Shown here piece after piece: positions 57,011-62,925 of a stretch of 64,000 nucleotides of DNA. Each line of letters opens with the position of its first letter. The first letter of the stretch is position 1. The notes under the pieces were generated by a model. That model made no database searches. It saw nothing but the letters and a program-made list of their open reading frames with translations, and was not told the origin of the DNA. The DNA is from a virus. Position numbers and translations under genes: made by a program. The stretch covers positions 116,566 through 180,565 of the IMG/VR virus record IMGVR_UViG_3300048694_001005; one strand, 5' to 3'.

Positions 57011-57889
57011 TTACCATTTTATTTCTTTATTCTCTAATACCAAGAATACATTATATCCTAAATTTTTCAATGAATTTAACTTACAGGTATTTCTTTTTTC
57101 GATGTCTGATCCAGGCTTGTTATTATTCCAGGTCCAGTTAGATTTAATTTCAAAAATATTTATATCATCTATGATAAAATCAGGGAAACACATTCTATCT
57201 TGTTGCCGAGTTACATCAAAATACCAGAATCCTTTGCCGCGACGAACATGATTTTCAATTTCGCTGTTGAAAATATCGTATTGTTTATGCAAGAAGCTTA
57301 ATTCAAGAGACCCTTGATAATACAATGATGTATTTTTGTATTTGCACATTTTATATCCGCGAAACATACCTTTTCGCAATGCAGTCTCAAATTTTGTCAA
57401 CCCGTTTCTATCTATTTTATTCATAGTTTCTAATCGTCGGCGAATTGATGTTTCGTGGATTGTTAAACCGGTTTCTGCATTCATTGTATTTTTCTTTGTC
57501 TGACCTCCACGTTTTGCGGCGTCGCTTGAAAGTGAATCATTTCGTTTTGTTTTTGATATTTTATTAGCAGTATTTTCGGCGATAGTTCTACCATTTGGTG
57601 TTAAAGTATTTTTCTTGGTATCGTGTGCTTTATATGCTCTGGCTACATCTAATGGTAATCCGGTTTGTGCATCAATTTTGGTTGTCCTAGTTAATCTAAT
57701 TTTTTCGAGTCTGAGTTCATTTGATGTTTTGCCAGTAATCGGGTCTATTTTTTTAAAAGCATTTTTAATTGATAAACCGGTTTTCTTTGACTTTTCTGGG
57801 CAATTGTTGGCGTGCTTAGAACACCTCCATTTTTTGGTATTTTTAGAATAGAATTTTGCTTCTTTGCCGCATCCATGCTCGCATAACAT
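57011..57889 (-). CDS. Homing endonuclease of PD-(D/E)xK type inserted in RF gene
   Basis: 292 residues from the ATG at 57889 (AAAGGAGAG site, late promoter at 57907-57914 on the minus strand). An N-terminal zinc finger (CEHGCGKEA...C) is followed by repeats of the type KIDPITGKTSNELR, KIDAQTGLPLDVAR, NAETGLTIHETS (NUMOD-like). The core at about 219-275 has FLHKQYDIFNSEI...CFPDFIIDDINIFEIKSNW, a Vsr/TnsA-like nuclease. It splits the release-factor gene from its original 3' end. Confidence 0.8.
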   Translation of the reverse strand: MLCEHGCGKEAKFYSKNTKKWRCSKHANNCPEKSKKTGLSIKNAFKKIDPITGKTSNELRLEKIRLTRTTKIDAQTGLPLDVARAYKAHDTKKNTLTPNGRTIAENTANKISKTKRNDSLSSDAAKRGGQTKKNTMNAETGLTIHETSIRRRLETMNKIDRNGLTKFETALRKGMFRGYKMCKYKNTSLYYQGSLELSFLHKQYDIFNSEIENHVRRGKGFWYFDVTRQQDRMCFPDFIIDDINIFEIKSNWTWNNNKPGSDIEKRNTCKLNSLKNLGYNVFLVLENKEIKW

Positions 57890-57920
57890 AATGCTCTCCT
57901 TTGCATTATTTATGCCATAA

Positions 57921-58028
57921 ATGATTCGCACATATCGTTTTCAGGATGATGTGGTACAGGATCATAGAACGGGGCGTCGTGCGCAGGTCAGTGCTGTGAT
58001 GCGTGGTCAATTTGACAAGTTATGGTAA
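57921..58028 (+). pseudogene. Original C-terminus of the release factor gene
   Basis: Encodes IRTYRFQDDVVQDHRTGRRA...GQFDKLW. IRTYxFxxxxVxDHRTG is the conserved end of class I release factors, so this is the displaced 3' end of the gene at 56340. Both ends share the KLW-stop-AAGAT context. Confidence 0.8.
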
Positions 58029-58073
58029 GATAATATTTGACCGTGCGGCGCCAAAATGCTTAAATAGATATAA

Positions 58074-58153
58074 CTCGGTGTCGGATAGCCAGGCTCATTC
58101 CACCTGCTTTGGGAGCAGGCACTACGTAGGTTCGAATCCTACCACCGAGACCA
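58074..58153 (+). tRNA. tRNA-Pro (UGG)
   Basis: Acceptor CTCGGTG/CACCGAG, anticodon arm CCTGC-TTTGGGA-GCAGG, T-loop TTCGAAT, A73, CCA. Confidence 0.92.
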
Positions 58154-58424
58154 ATTTTCAACACTTGACTCCACGCGGGTTGCTGCAAGCAATCTGAGGA
58201 AGTTCAGGACAAGCGCCAGGAGCGTATGGGAGATTGGGGTGGGCAGCACAGCCGATAGGCATGCTAGCCGATAACAGACAACGCGGCCCTGATCATTAAC
58301 ACCAGCGTGATATAGCTTGCAAGCCAAACAGAATGTGATAACTCTTGGATTATACATTCGGGTAGGTGCATAGATGAATGTGGAGATAAAACAGAATCCT
58401 GGCTATGGAGTGTTGAAATCTTTT
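58154..58424. other. Gene-free structured segment
   Basis: No convincing ORF. Hairpins include TTGCT/AGCAA, CTGA/TCAG around GGAAGT, and GAATGT/ACATTC. The string GAGGAAGTTC faintly recalls RNase P CR-I, but the other conserved blocks are missing. Unassigned. Confidence 0.35.
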
Positions 58425-58508
58425 GCCCCGGTGGTGGAATGGTATACACGACAGTTTGAGGGACTGTTGCCGCAAGGCTTGGGAGTTCGAGTCTCCCCCA
58501 GGGCACCA
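58425..58508 (+). tRNA. tRNA-Leu (GAG)
   Basis: Acceptor GCCCCGG/CCAGGGC (one mismatch), anticodon arm ACAGT-TTGAGGG-ACTGT, long variable arm, T-loop TTCGAGT, A73, CCA. Confidence 0.9.
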
Positions 58509-58533
58509 ATAATTTTTGTCTGCAACGCGGTGC

Positions 58534-58541
58534 CGTAAATA
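58534..58541 (+). promoter_or_regulatory. Late promoter, near-leaderless
   Basis: CGTAAATA ending 5 nt before the ATG at 58546. Confidence 0.65.
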
Positions 58542-58545
58542 CAGT

Positions 58546-59661
58546 ATGATTCAGCACCCAGACAAGTTTGGATTCTATCGTGTTGGCGATTTCAAAACAT
58601 ATAGTAAAATCGAGGCTATAGAGCTATCCAGAAGATTAAAAAAAGAATCTACTTGGCATTTTAATGACGAAGTATTTGGCAGTTATGACTGGACCGTTGA
58701 GCCCAATATTGATTTGTGGGAATTATATAAACAACGTGCTAGGCAAATACGTGAGGCCTATGACTATGTAGTTTTGTGGTATAGTGGTGGCAGTGACAGT
58801 CACAATATTTTGCATTCCTGGTTAGCAGCTGATTGCAAGATAGATGAGATAGCAGTTACTTGGAATTATAAAGGTTCAAAAACAAGACAAAGTCATTACA
58901 ATGCTGAAGTTGATAGGGTCGTTTTACCTGATATTGAGGAATTAAAAAAACAGGGATATGATTTCAAATTTAGGCTAATAGATATTAGCCAACTAAGTTT
59001 GGATACTGTAAATGAATTTGGATATAATTTTGTCTATTATGTAAACAGGTCCATGTCTGTAAATAGTGCGGCCAAAAGTTTGTTGCGAGATAAAATAGAC
59101 GATTATAAGAGAATAATTGACAGCGGAAAGAAAATGTGTTTTGTTTGGGGTATAGAAAAGCCTTGTGTGTCTTTATTATCAAATCGTTATGTATTTAATT
59201 TCTCTGATGCAATAGATGGCGGTTCTATAAATCCTTATGTGCAAAATAGATTTTTTAATGGTTGGTATGATGAATTATTTTACTGGTCTCCAGATTTCCC
59301 GTTATTGCCAATTAAAGCTGCTCATGTGTTAAAAAATTTTTTACGTACATGTCATGATCCCAATTGTTATCAAGATAATCCTAGTTATTATGGGTTTAAT
59401 CAAATTTTACAGCAATATATTAAAGTAGAAACAGTTAAGACATTGATTTATCCTTACTGGAACAATAATATTTTTTGTGATGGCAAAAGTGAAAGTGTGA
59501 TGATGAGTAAACGCGATTCTTGGTTCTTTAATAGCAATTTAATAGAATCTCAAAAGTTCAAACAATCAATTTATACAACAATACGATCAATAGGATCTGA
59601 TTGGTTGTCTAATAAAAATTTACGAATTCAAACATCTCAAACATATTATTTGGAAAAATAA
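58546..59661 (+). CDS. PP-loop ATP pyrophosphatase-like protein, paralogue B
   Basis: 371 residues from the ATG at 58546. The N-terminus (KFGFYRVGDFKTYSKIEAIEL...WHFNDEVFGSYDW) and the PP-loop WYSGGSDSHNIL (about 83-94) match the product at 36571 closely. Here the PP-loop keeps both glycines, so this copy is the more likely active ATPase. Target unknown; possibly nucleotide or peptide modification. Confidence 0.65.
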   Translation: MIQHPDKFGFYRVGDFKTYSKIEAIELSRRLKKESTWHFNDEVFGSYDWTVEPNIDLWELYKQRARQIREAYDYVVLWYSGGSDSHNILHSWLAADCKIDEIAVTWNYKGSKTRQSHYNAEVDRVVLPDIEELKKQGYDFKFRLIDISQLSLDTVNEFGYNFVYYVNRSMSVNSAAKSLLRDKIDDYKRIIDSGKKMCFVWGIEKPCVSLLSNRYVFNFSDAIDGGSINPYVQNRFFNGWYDELFYWSPDFPLLPIKAAHVLKNFLRTCHDPNCYQDNPSYYGFNQILQQYIKVETVKTLIYPYWNNNIFCDGKSESVMMSKRDSWFFNSNLIESQKFKQSIYTTIRSIGSDWLSNKNLRIQTSQTYYLEK

Positions 59662-59701
59662 ATTACAAGAATCAATGAGTTACTGTTTCTAAAAATAACT
59701 G

Positions 59702-59729
59702 TTGACAGCCTGATAAATTAGTGTATAAT
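59702..59729 (+). promoter_or_regulatory. Strong sigma70 promoter of the main tRNA operon
   Basis: TTGACA, 16 bp, TGTATAAT (extended -10). It heads a 1.4-kb run of tRNAs and tRNA-like elements without another gene. Confidence 0.85.
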
Positions 59730-59747
59730 ATTGAACATGTAGTTAAT

Positions 59748-59837
59748 GCAGCTAGGTGGTGGTGAAGTAAAGCCTAGTCAGGACACAGAACGAGATAACT
59801 TCAAAGTTCGCACTGGTTTCGAATCCAGTCAGCTGCT
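59748..59837 (+). other. tRNA-like sequence, unresolved
   Basis: GCAGCTA/CAGCTGC pair 6 of 7, and a T-arm ACTGG/CCAGT holds a TTCGAAT loop. A CTTCAAA string with UCA in anticodon position is present, but no proper stem forms around it. First transcribed element after the promoter at 59702. Confidence 0.4.
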
Positions 59838-59839
59838 GA

Positions 59840-59850
59840 GCTCTTTAAAA
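59840..59850 (+). promoter_or_regulatory. boxA-like antitermination site 1
   Basis: GCTCTTTAAAA matches bacterial rRNA-leader boxA (core GCTCTTTAA). Confidence 0.6.
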
Positions 59851-59961
59851 ATTTGCGCCGATACCCATCGCGTTGTATTTGGGATCGCCCGGTGTCTTCC
59901 GGGAAGCAGGTAATAAGAAAACTAGGGATTGCGATTTCTAGTAGAAATAACTGTGGTGCAA
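59851..59961 (+). ncRNA. Hairpin-rich segment between boxA sites
   Basis: ATTTGCGCC pairs with GGTGCAAAT (one G-T), enclosing CCCGG-TGTCTT-CCGGG and further stems. It lies between the two boxA-like sites, like the spacer hairpins of rRNA leaders. Confidence 0.45.
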
Positions 59962-59962
59962 A

Positions 59963-59974
59963 TGCTCTTTAACA
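59963..59974 (+). promoter_or_regulatory. boxA-like antitermination site 2
   Basis: TGCTCTTTAACA is identical to the E. coli rrn boxA as I recall it, the NusB-S10 binding site. Confidence 0.7.
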
Positions 59975-59979
59975 ATACG

Positions 59980-60099
59980 GCGTTATTCACATGCACACAA
60001 ATGCGTAGGCCACGCAGATAGAGGTGGGATCTAGCTTTGCCCCGTGATTGGAGCAAGGTTGGCAGGTTCAAGTCCTGTGAGTGTGCAGTTGAATAATGC
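59980..60099 (+). other. Sealed tRNA-like element
   Basis: Arms 59980-59998 and 60081-60099 pair 17 of 19. Inside are TGCGT-AGGCC-ACGCA (D-like with GG), TAGA-GGTGGGA-TCTA, CTTTGC/GCAAGG (variable-arm-like) and a T-arm GCAGG-TTCAAGT-CCTGT. The acceptor runs straight into the arms and no CCA exists. Confidence 0.5.
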
Positions 60100-60106
60100 T
60101 GTGACT

Positions 60107-60212
60107 ATATTGAAACACATTAATGACAATTTAACGGGCAAGCAGTAATCATTCAATTGATTATTCCGTGTCATACCGAAGACTTGGTATAACGGTTAGT
60201 GTGTTTCAATAT
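60107..60212 (+). repeat. 16-bp inverted repeat enclosing structured RNA
   Basis: Arms 60107-60122 and 60196-60212 pair throughout (one G-T). Inside are TGACA/TGTCA with nested TAATCA/TGATTA and a TACC/GGTA hairpin. No T-loop of the TTC type. Confidence 0.6.
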
Positions 60213-60331
60213 GGCGATGGCAACAGCATGAGCGTGGTTCGATTCTCGAGATAAGAGCCCGGACATGCGTTGGCTCAAAAGAGGAAGTCATGAGCCTCTT
60301 GAGCCAAAGATATTGGTTCGATTCCAATTTG
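60213..60331 (+). other. tRNA-like element
   Basis: T-arm ATTGG-TTCGATT-CCAAT is followed by TTGCTGT, C and ACCA; ACAGCA at about 60227 pairs with TGCTGT. The middle holds a long hairpin TTGGCTCAA/TTGAGCCAA rather than a normal anticodon arm. Confidence 0.4.
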
Positions 60332-60453
60332 CTGTCACCATATTAAATCACATTGAGGTGAGTTACCGCAGAGACGGCCGTCTTTGTAGTTGGCGCGATC
60401 CAACTTGGTTCCCTGGGTTCGATCCCCAGCAGTGTGATTTAATATGGTGACAG
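60332..60453 (+). other. Sealed tRNA-like element (24-bp inverted repeat)
   Basis: Arms 60332-60355 and 60430-60453 pair over 24 positions (one G-T). Inside are AGAGAC-GGCC-GTCTTT, GTTGG-CGCGAT-CCAAC and a perfect T-arm CTGGG-TTCGATC-CCCAG. CACATTG/CAGTGTG forms the acceptor end. No CCA. Confidence 0.55.
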
Positions 60454-60459
60454 AATTAT

Positions 60460-60537
60460 GCGGGTGGACAGGACAAGGGGCGTCCAGCGGATTTCCAATC
60501 CGCAGATCGCGGAGTTCAACTCTCCCCACCCGCTCCA
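60460..60537 (+). tRNA. tRNA-Gly (UCC)
   Basis: Acceptor GCGGGTG/CACCCGC, anticodon arm GCGGA-TTTCCAA-TCCGC, T-loop TTCAACT, U73, CCA. Confidence 0.9.
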
Positions 60538-60543
60538 GAACAT

Positions 60544-60613
60544 GAGTCGAGGGTAGTGGCCTCAACACGTTGCCTAGGGTAGTTCACTGCTACCCAAAAC
60601 AGCGTGGACTCCC
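60544..60613 (+). ncRNA. Three-way-junction RNA element
   Basis: GAGTC/GACTC closes two branches: GAGG-GTAGTGG-CCTC, and CACGTTG/CAGCGTG leading to GGGTAG-TTCACTG-CTACCC. The terminal loop could mimic a CAC (Val) anticodon loop, but no T-arm or CCA exists. Confidence 0.45.
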
Positions 60614-60621
60614 GATTATTT

Positions 60622-60707
60622 GCCTGGGTGGTGGAACGGTATACACAACGGACTTAAAATCCGTCGCCTTTACGGGCTTGAGGGTTCGAATCCCTCCCCA
60701 GGCACCA
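60622..60707 (+). tRNA. tRNA-Leu (UAA)
   Basis: Acceptor GCCTGGG/CCCAGGC, anticodon arm ACGGA-CTTAAAA-TCCGT, long variable arm, T-loop TTCGAAT, A73, CCA. Confidence 0.93.
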
Positions 60708-60807
60708 TATTGAAACGTATTCAAAGACTGTGGCCACAGTCCAGCTGGCAGCAGGGTTCAGATATCTGACACGTTGGGTTCGATTCCCAGAGTATGTTTC
60801 AATATGG
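60705..60807 (+). other. Sealed tRNA-like element (18-bp inverted repeat)
   Basis: Arms 60705-60722 and 60790-60807 pair over 18 positions with two G-T. Inside are GACTGT-GGCC-ACAGTC and a T-arm TTGGG-TTCGATT-CCCAG. The left arm begins with the CCA of the preceding tRNA-Leu. Confidence 0.55.
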
Positions 60808-60821
60808 TAACAAATGAATTT

Positions 60822-60917
60822 GCTCCTGTAGCATAATGGTCAATGCTCCAAGCTTATACCTTGGCGATGCCTCTAGATGAGGGGATGATGTAGGTTCGAA
60901 TCCTACCGGGAGTACCA
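60822..60917 (+). tRNA. tRNA-Ile-like (UAU) with class II extra arm
   Basis: Acceptor GCTCCTG/CGGGAGT, anticodon arm CCAAG-CTTATAC-CTTGG, T-arm with TTCGAAT, A73, CCA. The variable region is about 25 nt with CCTC/GAGG, which Ile tRNAs normally lack. Confidence 0.82.
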
Positions 60918-60925
60918 GAATTAAT

Positions 60926-61002
60926 CTGCCTGTAGCTCAGTTGGACAGAGCACGAGCCTTCTAAGCTTGGGGTCGGGGGTTCGAATCCCTCCAGGCAGGC
61001 CA
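60926..61002 (+). tRNA. tRNA-Arg (UCU)
   Basis: Acceptor CTGCCTG/CAGGCAG, D-arm of standard form, anticodon arm CGAGC-CTTCTAA-GCTTG, T-loop TTCGAAT, G73, CCA. Confidence 0.93.
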
Positions 61003-61019
61003 CAGTTAAATAGATATAT

Positions 61020-61095
61020 GCGTCCTTAGCGCAGCGGTAGTAGCATCGCCCTTACAAGGCGGAGGTCGTTGGTTCAATCCCAACAGGACGCACCA
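61020..61095 (+). tRNA. tRNA-Val (UAC)
   Basis: Acceptor GCGTCCT/AGGACGC, anticodon arm TCGCC-CTTACAA-GGCGG, T-loop TTCAATC, A73, CCA. Confidence 0.93.
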
Positions 61096-61101
61096 AATTA
61101 T

Positions 61102-61176
61102 GCCCCGATAGCTCAGTGGTAGAGCAACCGCCTTGTAAGCGGTAGGTCGTCTGTTCAATCCAGACTCGGGGCACCA
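61102..61176 (+). tRNA. tRNA-Thr (UGU)
   Basis: Acceptor GCCCCGA/TCGGGGC, anticodon arm ACCGC-CTTGTAA-GCGGT, T-loop TTCAATC, A73, CCA. Confidence 0.93.
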
Positions 61177-61217
61177 ACTTAAACACAGGCATAAATAAAA
61201 TAAAAGGTGCTTGTGGT

Positions 61218-61649
61218 ATGAAAAAAGTAAATTACAGAAAATGGCAATGTTTAGAGTGTGGGACTACGCATGAAACACTACCATGGAAAACTGGAATGTT
61301 TTGCGATAATGCATGCCAAAGAAAATTCCAAAGAAAAGAAAGAATAGCACAGTGGTTAAATGAAGGAATCGATTGGAAAAATAACAGACGGGTTCCCGAT
61401 TGGGCGAGGCAGCATATAACTGAGCGAGATGGACATAAATGTTCCGTTTGCGGAATTAATACCTGGAATAGTAAAAGTATTGTTTTTGAAATTGAACATA
61501 AAGATGGCAACAGTGAAAATAATTTAGAAAACAATCTTTGTTTAATCTGCCCTAACTGCCATAGTCAAACGGATACCTATAAAAATAAAAACAAAGGCAA
61601 AGGGAGACACTTTAGGCGCGTTCGTTACGCAGAAGGTAAAAGTTTTTGA
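61218..61649 (+). CDS. HNH endonuclease (+ strand)
   Basis: 143 residues. An N-terminal zinc finger (CLECGTTHE...FCDNAC) is followed by an HNH core: RDGHKCSVCGINTWN...FEIEHKDGNSENNLENNLCLICPNCHSQTDTYKN. GCATAAATA about 20 nt upstream is a probable late promoter. Sixth endonuclease gene of the array and the only one on the + strand. Confidence 0.9.
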   Translation: MKKVNYRKWQCLECGTTHETLPWKTGMFCDNACQRKFQRKERIAQWLNEGIDWKNNRRVPDWARQHITERDGHKCSVCGINTWNSKSIVFEIEHKDGNSENNLENNLCLICPNCHSQTDTYKNKNKGKGRHFRRVRYAEGKSF

Positions 61650-61663
61650 AGCACCAAGTTTTG

Positions 61664-61738
61664 GGTGATATGGCCTAGATGGATGGGCACGGGTCTCATA
61701 AGCCTGCCAGGTTGGATCGTTACCAACTATCACCACCA
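61664..61738 (+). tRNA. tRNA with CAU anticodon (elongator Met or Ile2), variant T-loop
   Basis: Acceptor GGTGATA/TATCACC, anticodon arm CGGGT-CTCATAA-GCCTG, A73, CCA. T-loop is ATCGTTA. Lysidine modification would make it Ile. Confidence 0.87.
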
Positions 61739-61912
61739 AGTTTCACTGCACAGTAAAAACAACGGAGAGGGTGTGCGGGTTCGAGTCCCGGCTGAGGCGG
61801 CTGGAAGGCCGGACTTGGCTGTCTCCCGGTGATTTAGGAGTACTCCTGGCGCCAGACTTCCCGATGCTGGCACAGGGAAGGGCAGTCGGGAAGCTGCCCG
61901 AGAGTTTTAGCA
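61739..61912. other. Structured gene-free segment
   Basis: Contains a T-loop-like GCGGG-TTCGAGT-CCCGG near 61778, CTTCCC/GGGAAG, GGCAG/CTGCC and a palindrome AGGAGTACTCCT. No complete tRNA could be folded; another irregular element is possible. Confidence 0.4.
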
Positions 61913-61986
61913 GCCCCCATAGTATAAAAGCATTACACGGCTTTGGTAAAGCTGAGACAGAGGAGCGTTACCTCTTGGGGGCACCA
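61913..61986 (+). tRNA. tRNA-Thr (GGU), variant arms
   Basis: Acceptor GCCCCCA/TGGGGGC, anticodon arm CGGCT-TTGGTAA-AGCTG, A73, CCA. T-loop is AGCGTTA and the D-arm lacks GG. Confidence 0.82.
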
Positions 61987-61993
61987 CAAATAT

Positions 61994-62081
61994 GGAGAGT
62001 TGGTAGAGCGGCCGATTACACCGGTCTTGAAAACCGGAGAACCGCAAGGTTCCGTGAGTTCGAATCTCACACTCTCCGCCA
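61994..62081 (+). tRNA. tRNA-Ser (UGA)
   Basis: Acceptor GGAGAGT/ACTCTCC, anticodon arm CCGGT-CTTGAAA-ACCGG, long variable arm, T-loop TTCGAAT, G73, CCA. Confidence 0.93.
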
Positions 62082-62099
62082 AATTAAAGGAAATAAAAA

Positions 62100-62312
62100 T
62101 TGTTTAAAGTTTATTGGACCACGAACACCGGCGCGGTGCACGGTCAAGAGATAGCGGAATTAACCGCAGCATTACAAAGAACACAAGAATTGCGAAACAG
62201 TGGCTTAGCACGATTTGTCACTGTGATAGCAGAAGATCCCAACTGCACCAGTTTACCGGGTGCAGTAGTAATGGATCAAGCGGATTATCACTGGCGGAAA
62301 CGTCGTCGATAG
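62100..62312 (+). CDS. Conserved small phage protein
   Basis: 70 residues from a TTG (AAAGGAAA site). FKVYWTTNTGAVHGQEI...FVTVIAEDPNCTSLPGAVV is shared with an uncharacterised family in aquatic phages. Between tRNA genes; function unknown. Confidence 0.6.
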   Translation: MFKVYWTTNTGAVHGQEIAELTAALQRTQELRNSGLARFVTVIAEDPNCTSLPGAVVMDQADYHWRKRRR

Positions 62313-62321
62313 TTAAGCAAT

Positions 62322-62398
62322 GCCCTGGTGACGGAATTGGCATACGTGTCAGACTCAAAATCTGAATTCTGTGGGTTCGAGTCCCACCTGGGGCACCA
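62322..62398 (+). tRNA. tRNA-Leu (CAA)
   Basis: Acceptor GCCCTGG/CTGGGGC, anticodon arm TCAGA-CTCAAAA-TCTGA, T-loop TTCGAGT, A73, CCA. Nearly the same body as tRNA-Leu(UAG) at 56242, so a recent duplication. Confidence 0.92.
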
Positions 62399-62419
62399 AA
62401 TTATATCAAAGGAGAAGCA

Positions 62420-62614
62420 ATGCGCAAACCAAGTCGTGGTACGGATTTAGATCGTCAAAAATGTGTAGCTGAAGCTGGTGGCAATCAATTTGATCTAGTA
62501 TTATTAGCAGCAGCACGAGCACGGCAATTAATGACAGAACGCAGTGACGCCGACAATTGTAACTCACCCATGACTGCGTTGTTAGAAATTCAGTCGGGCG
62601 AGTTGAAGAAATAG
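62420..62614 (+). CDS. rpoZ: RNA polymerase omega subunit-like protein
   Basis: 64 residues with an AAAGGAG site. TDLDRQKCVAEAGGNQFDLVLLAAARARQL follows the omega signature (NRFDLVLVAARRARQ), and the C-terminal part NSPMTALLEIQSGEL matches the KxTVIALREIEEG block. Omega folds around the beta-prime C-terminus. A phage copy could replace host omega and change promoter use or ppGpp response. Its stop overlaps tRNA-Val. Confidence 0.8.
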   Translation: MRKPSRGTDLDRQKCVAEAGGNQFDLVLLAAARARQLMTERSDADNCNSPMTALLEIQSGELKK

Positions 62615-62689
62615 CGCGGGTAGCTCAGAGGCAGCAGCATCTGCACGACATGCAGAAGGTCGAGATTTCGAAATTCTCTCCGCGTACCA
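62614..62689 (+). tRNA. tRNA-Val (GAC) with C33
   Basis: Acceptor GCGCGGG/TCCGCGT, anticodon arm TCTGC-ACGACAT-GCAGA, A73, CCA. Position 33 is C instead of the near-universal U. Confidence 0.8.
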
Positions 62690-62695
62690 AAATAT

Positions 62696-62769
62696 GCCCC
62701 TGTAGTTCAATGGTAGAACAACTGTTTCGTAAACAGTAGACGCCCGCTCGATTCGGGTCGGGGGCTCCA
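62696..62769 (+). tRNA. tRNA-Thr (CGU)
   Basis: Acceptor GCCCCTG/CGGGGGC, anticodon arm ACTGT-TTCGTAA-ACAGT, CCA. T-loop is CTCGATT; U73. Confidence 0.88.
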
Positions 62770-62777
62770 CTCATTAT

Positions 62778-62855
62778 GCGATTGTATGCCGCCACGGTCC
62801 TAACGTGGAGAAAGCTAATGGACACATGGAGGTTCGAATCCTCTCAATCGCGCCA
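62778..62855 (+). tRNA. tRNA-Arg (CCU) without D-arm
   Basis: Acceptor GCGATTG/CAATCGC, anticodon arm CCACG-GTCCTAA-CGTGG, T-arm GGAGG-TTCGAAT-CCTCT, G73, CCA. Only 7 nt separate acceptor and anticodon stem, so no D-arm can form; the variable region is 19 nt. Confidence 0.75.
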
Positions 62856-62925
62856 ATATCACCAAATAACTCAGACATTTATGTTGTCTTATGTTATACT
62901 AGGATATAACAAAGGAGACATGAAT

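Noticed and set aside
58154-58424. Minimal RNase P RNA
   Set aside because: GAGGAAGTTC and ACAGAATG occur, but spacing and remaining core are wrong; left unassigned.
59748-59837. UGA-suppressor tRNA (UCA) that would read the stop in the RF1-like gene
   Set aside because: CTTCAAA is present, but the bases on either side cannot form an anticodon stem longer than three pairs. Many genes here also end in TGA, so global recoding is excluded.
61771-62154. 127-codon frame over tRNA-Thr(GGU) and tRNA-Ser(UGA)
   Set aside because: Covers two complete tRNAs; no start signal and a protein-unlike composition.
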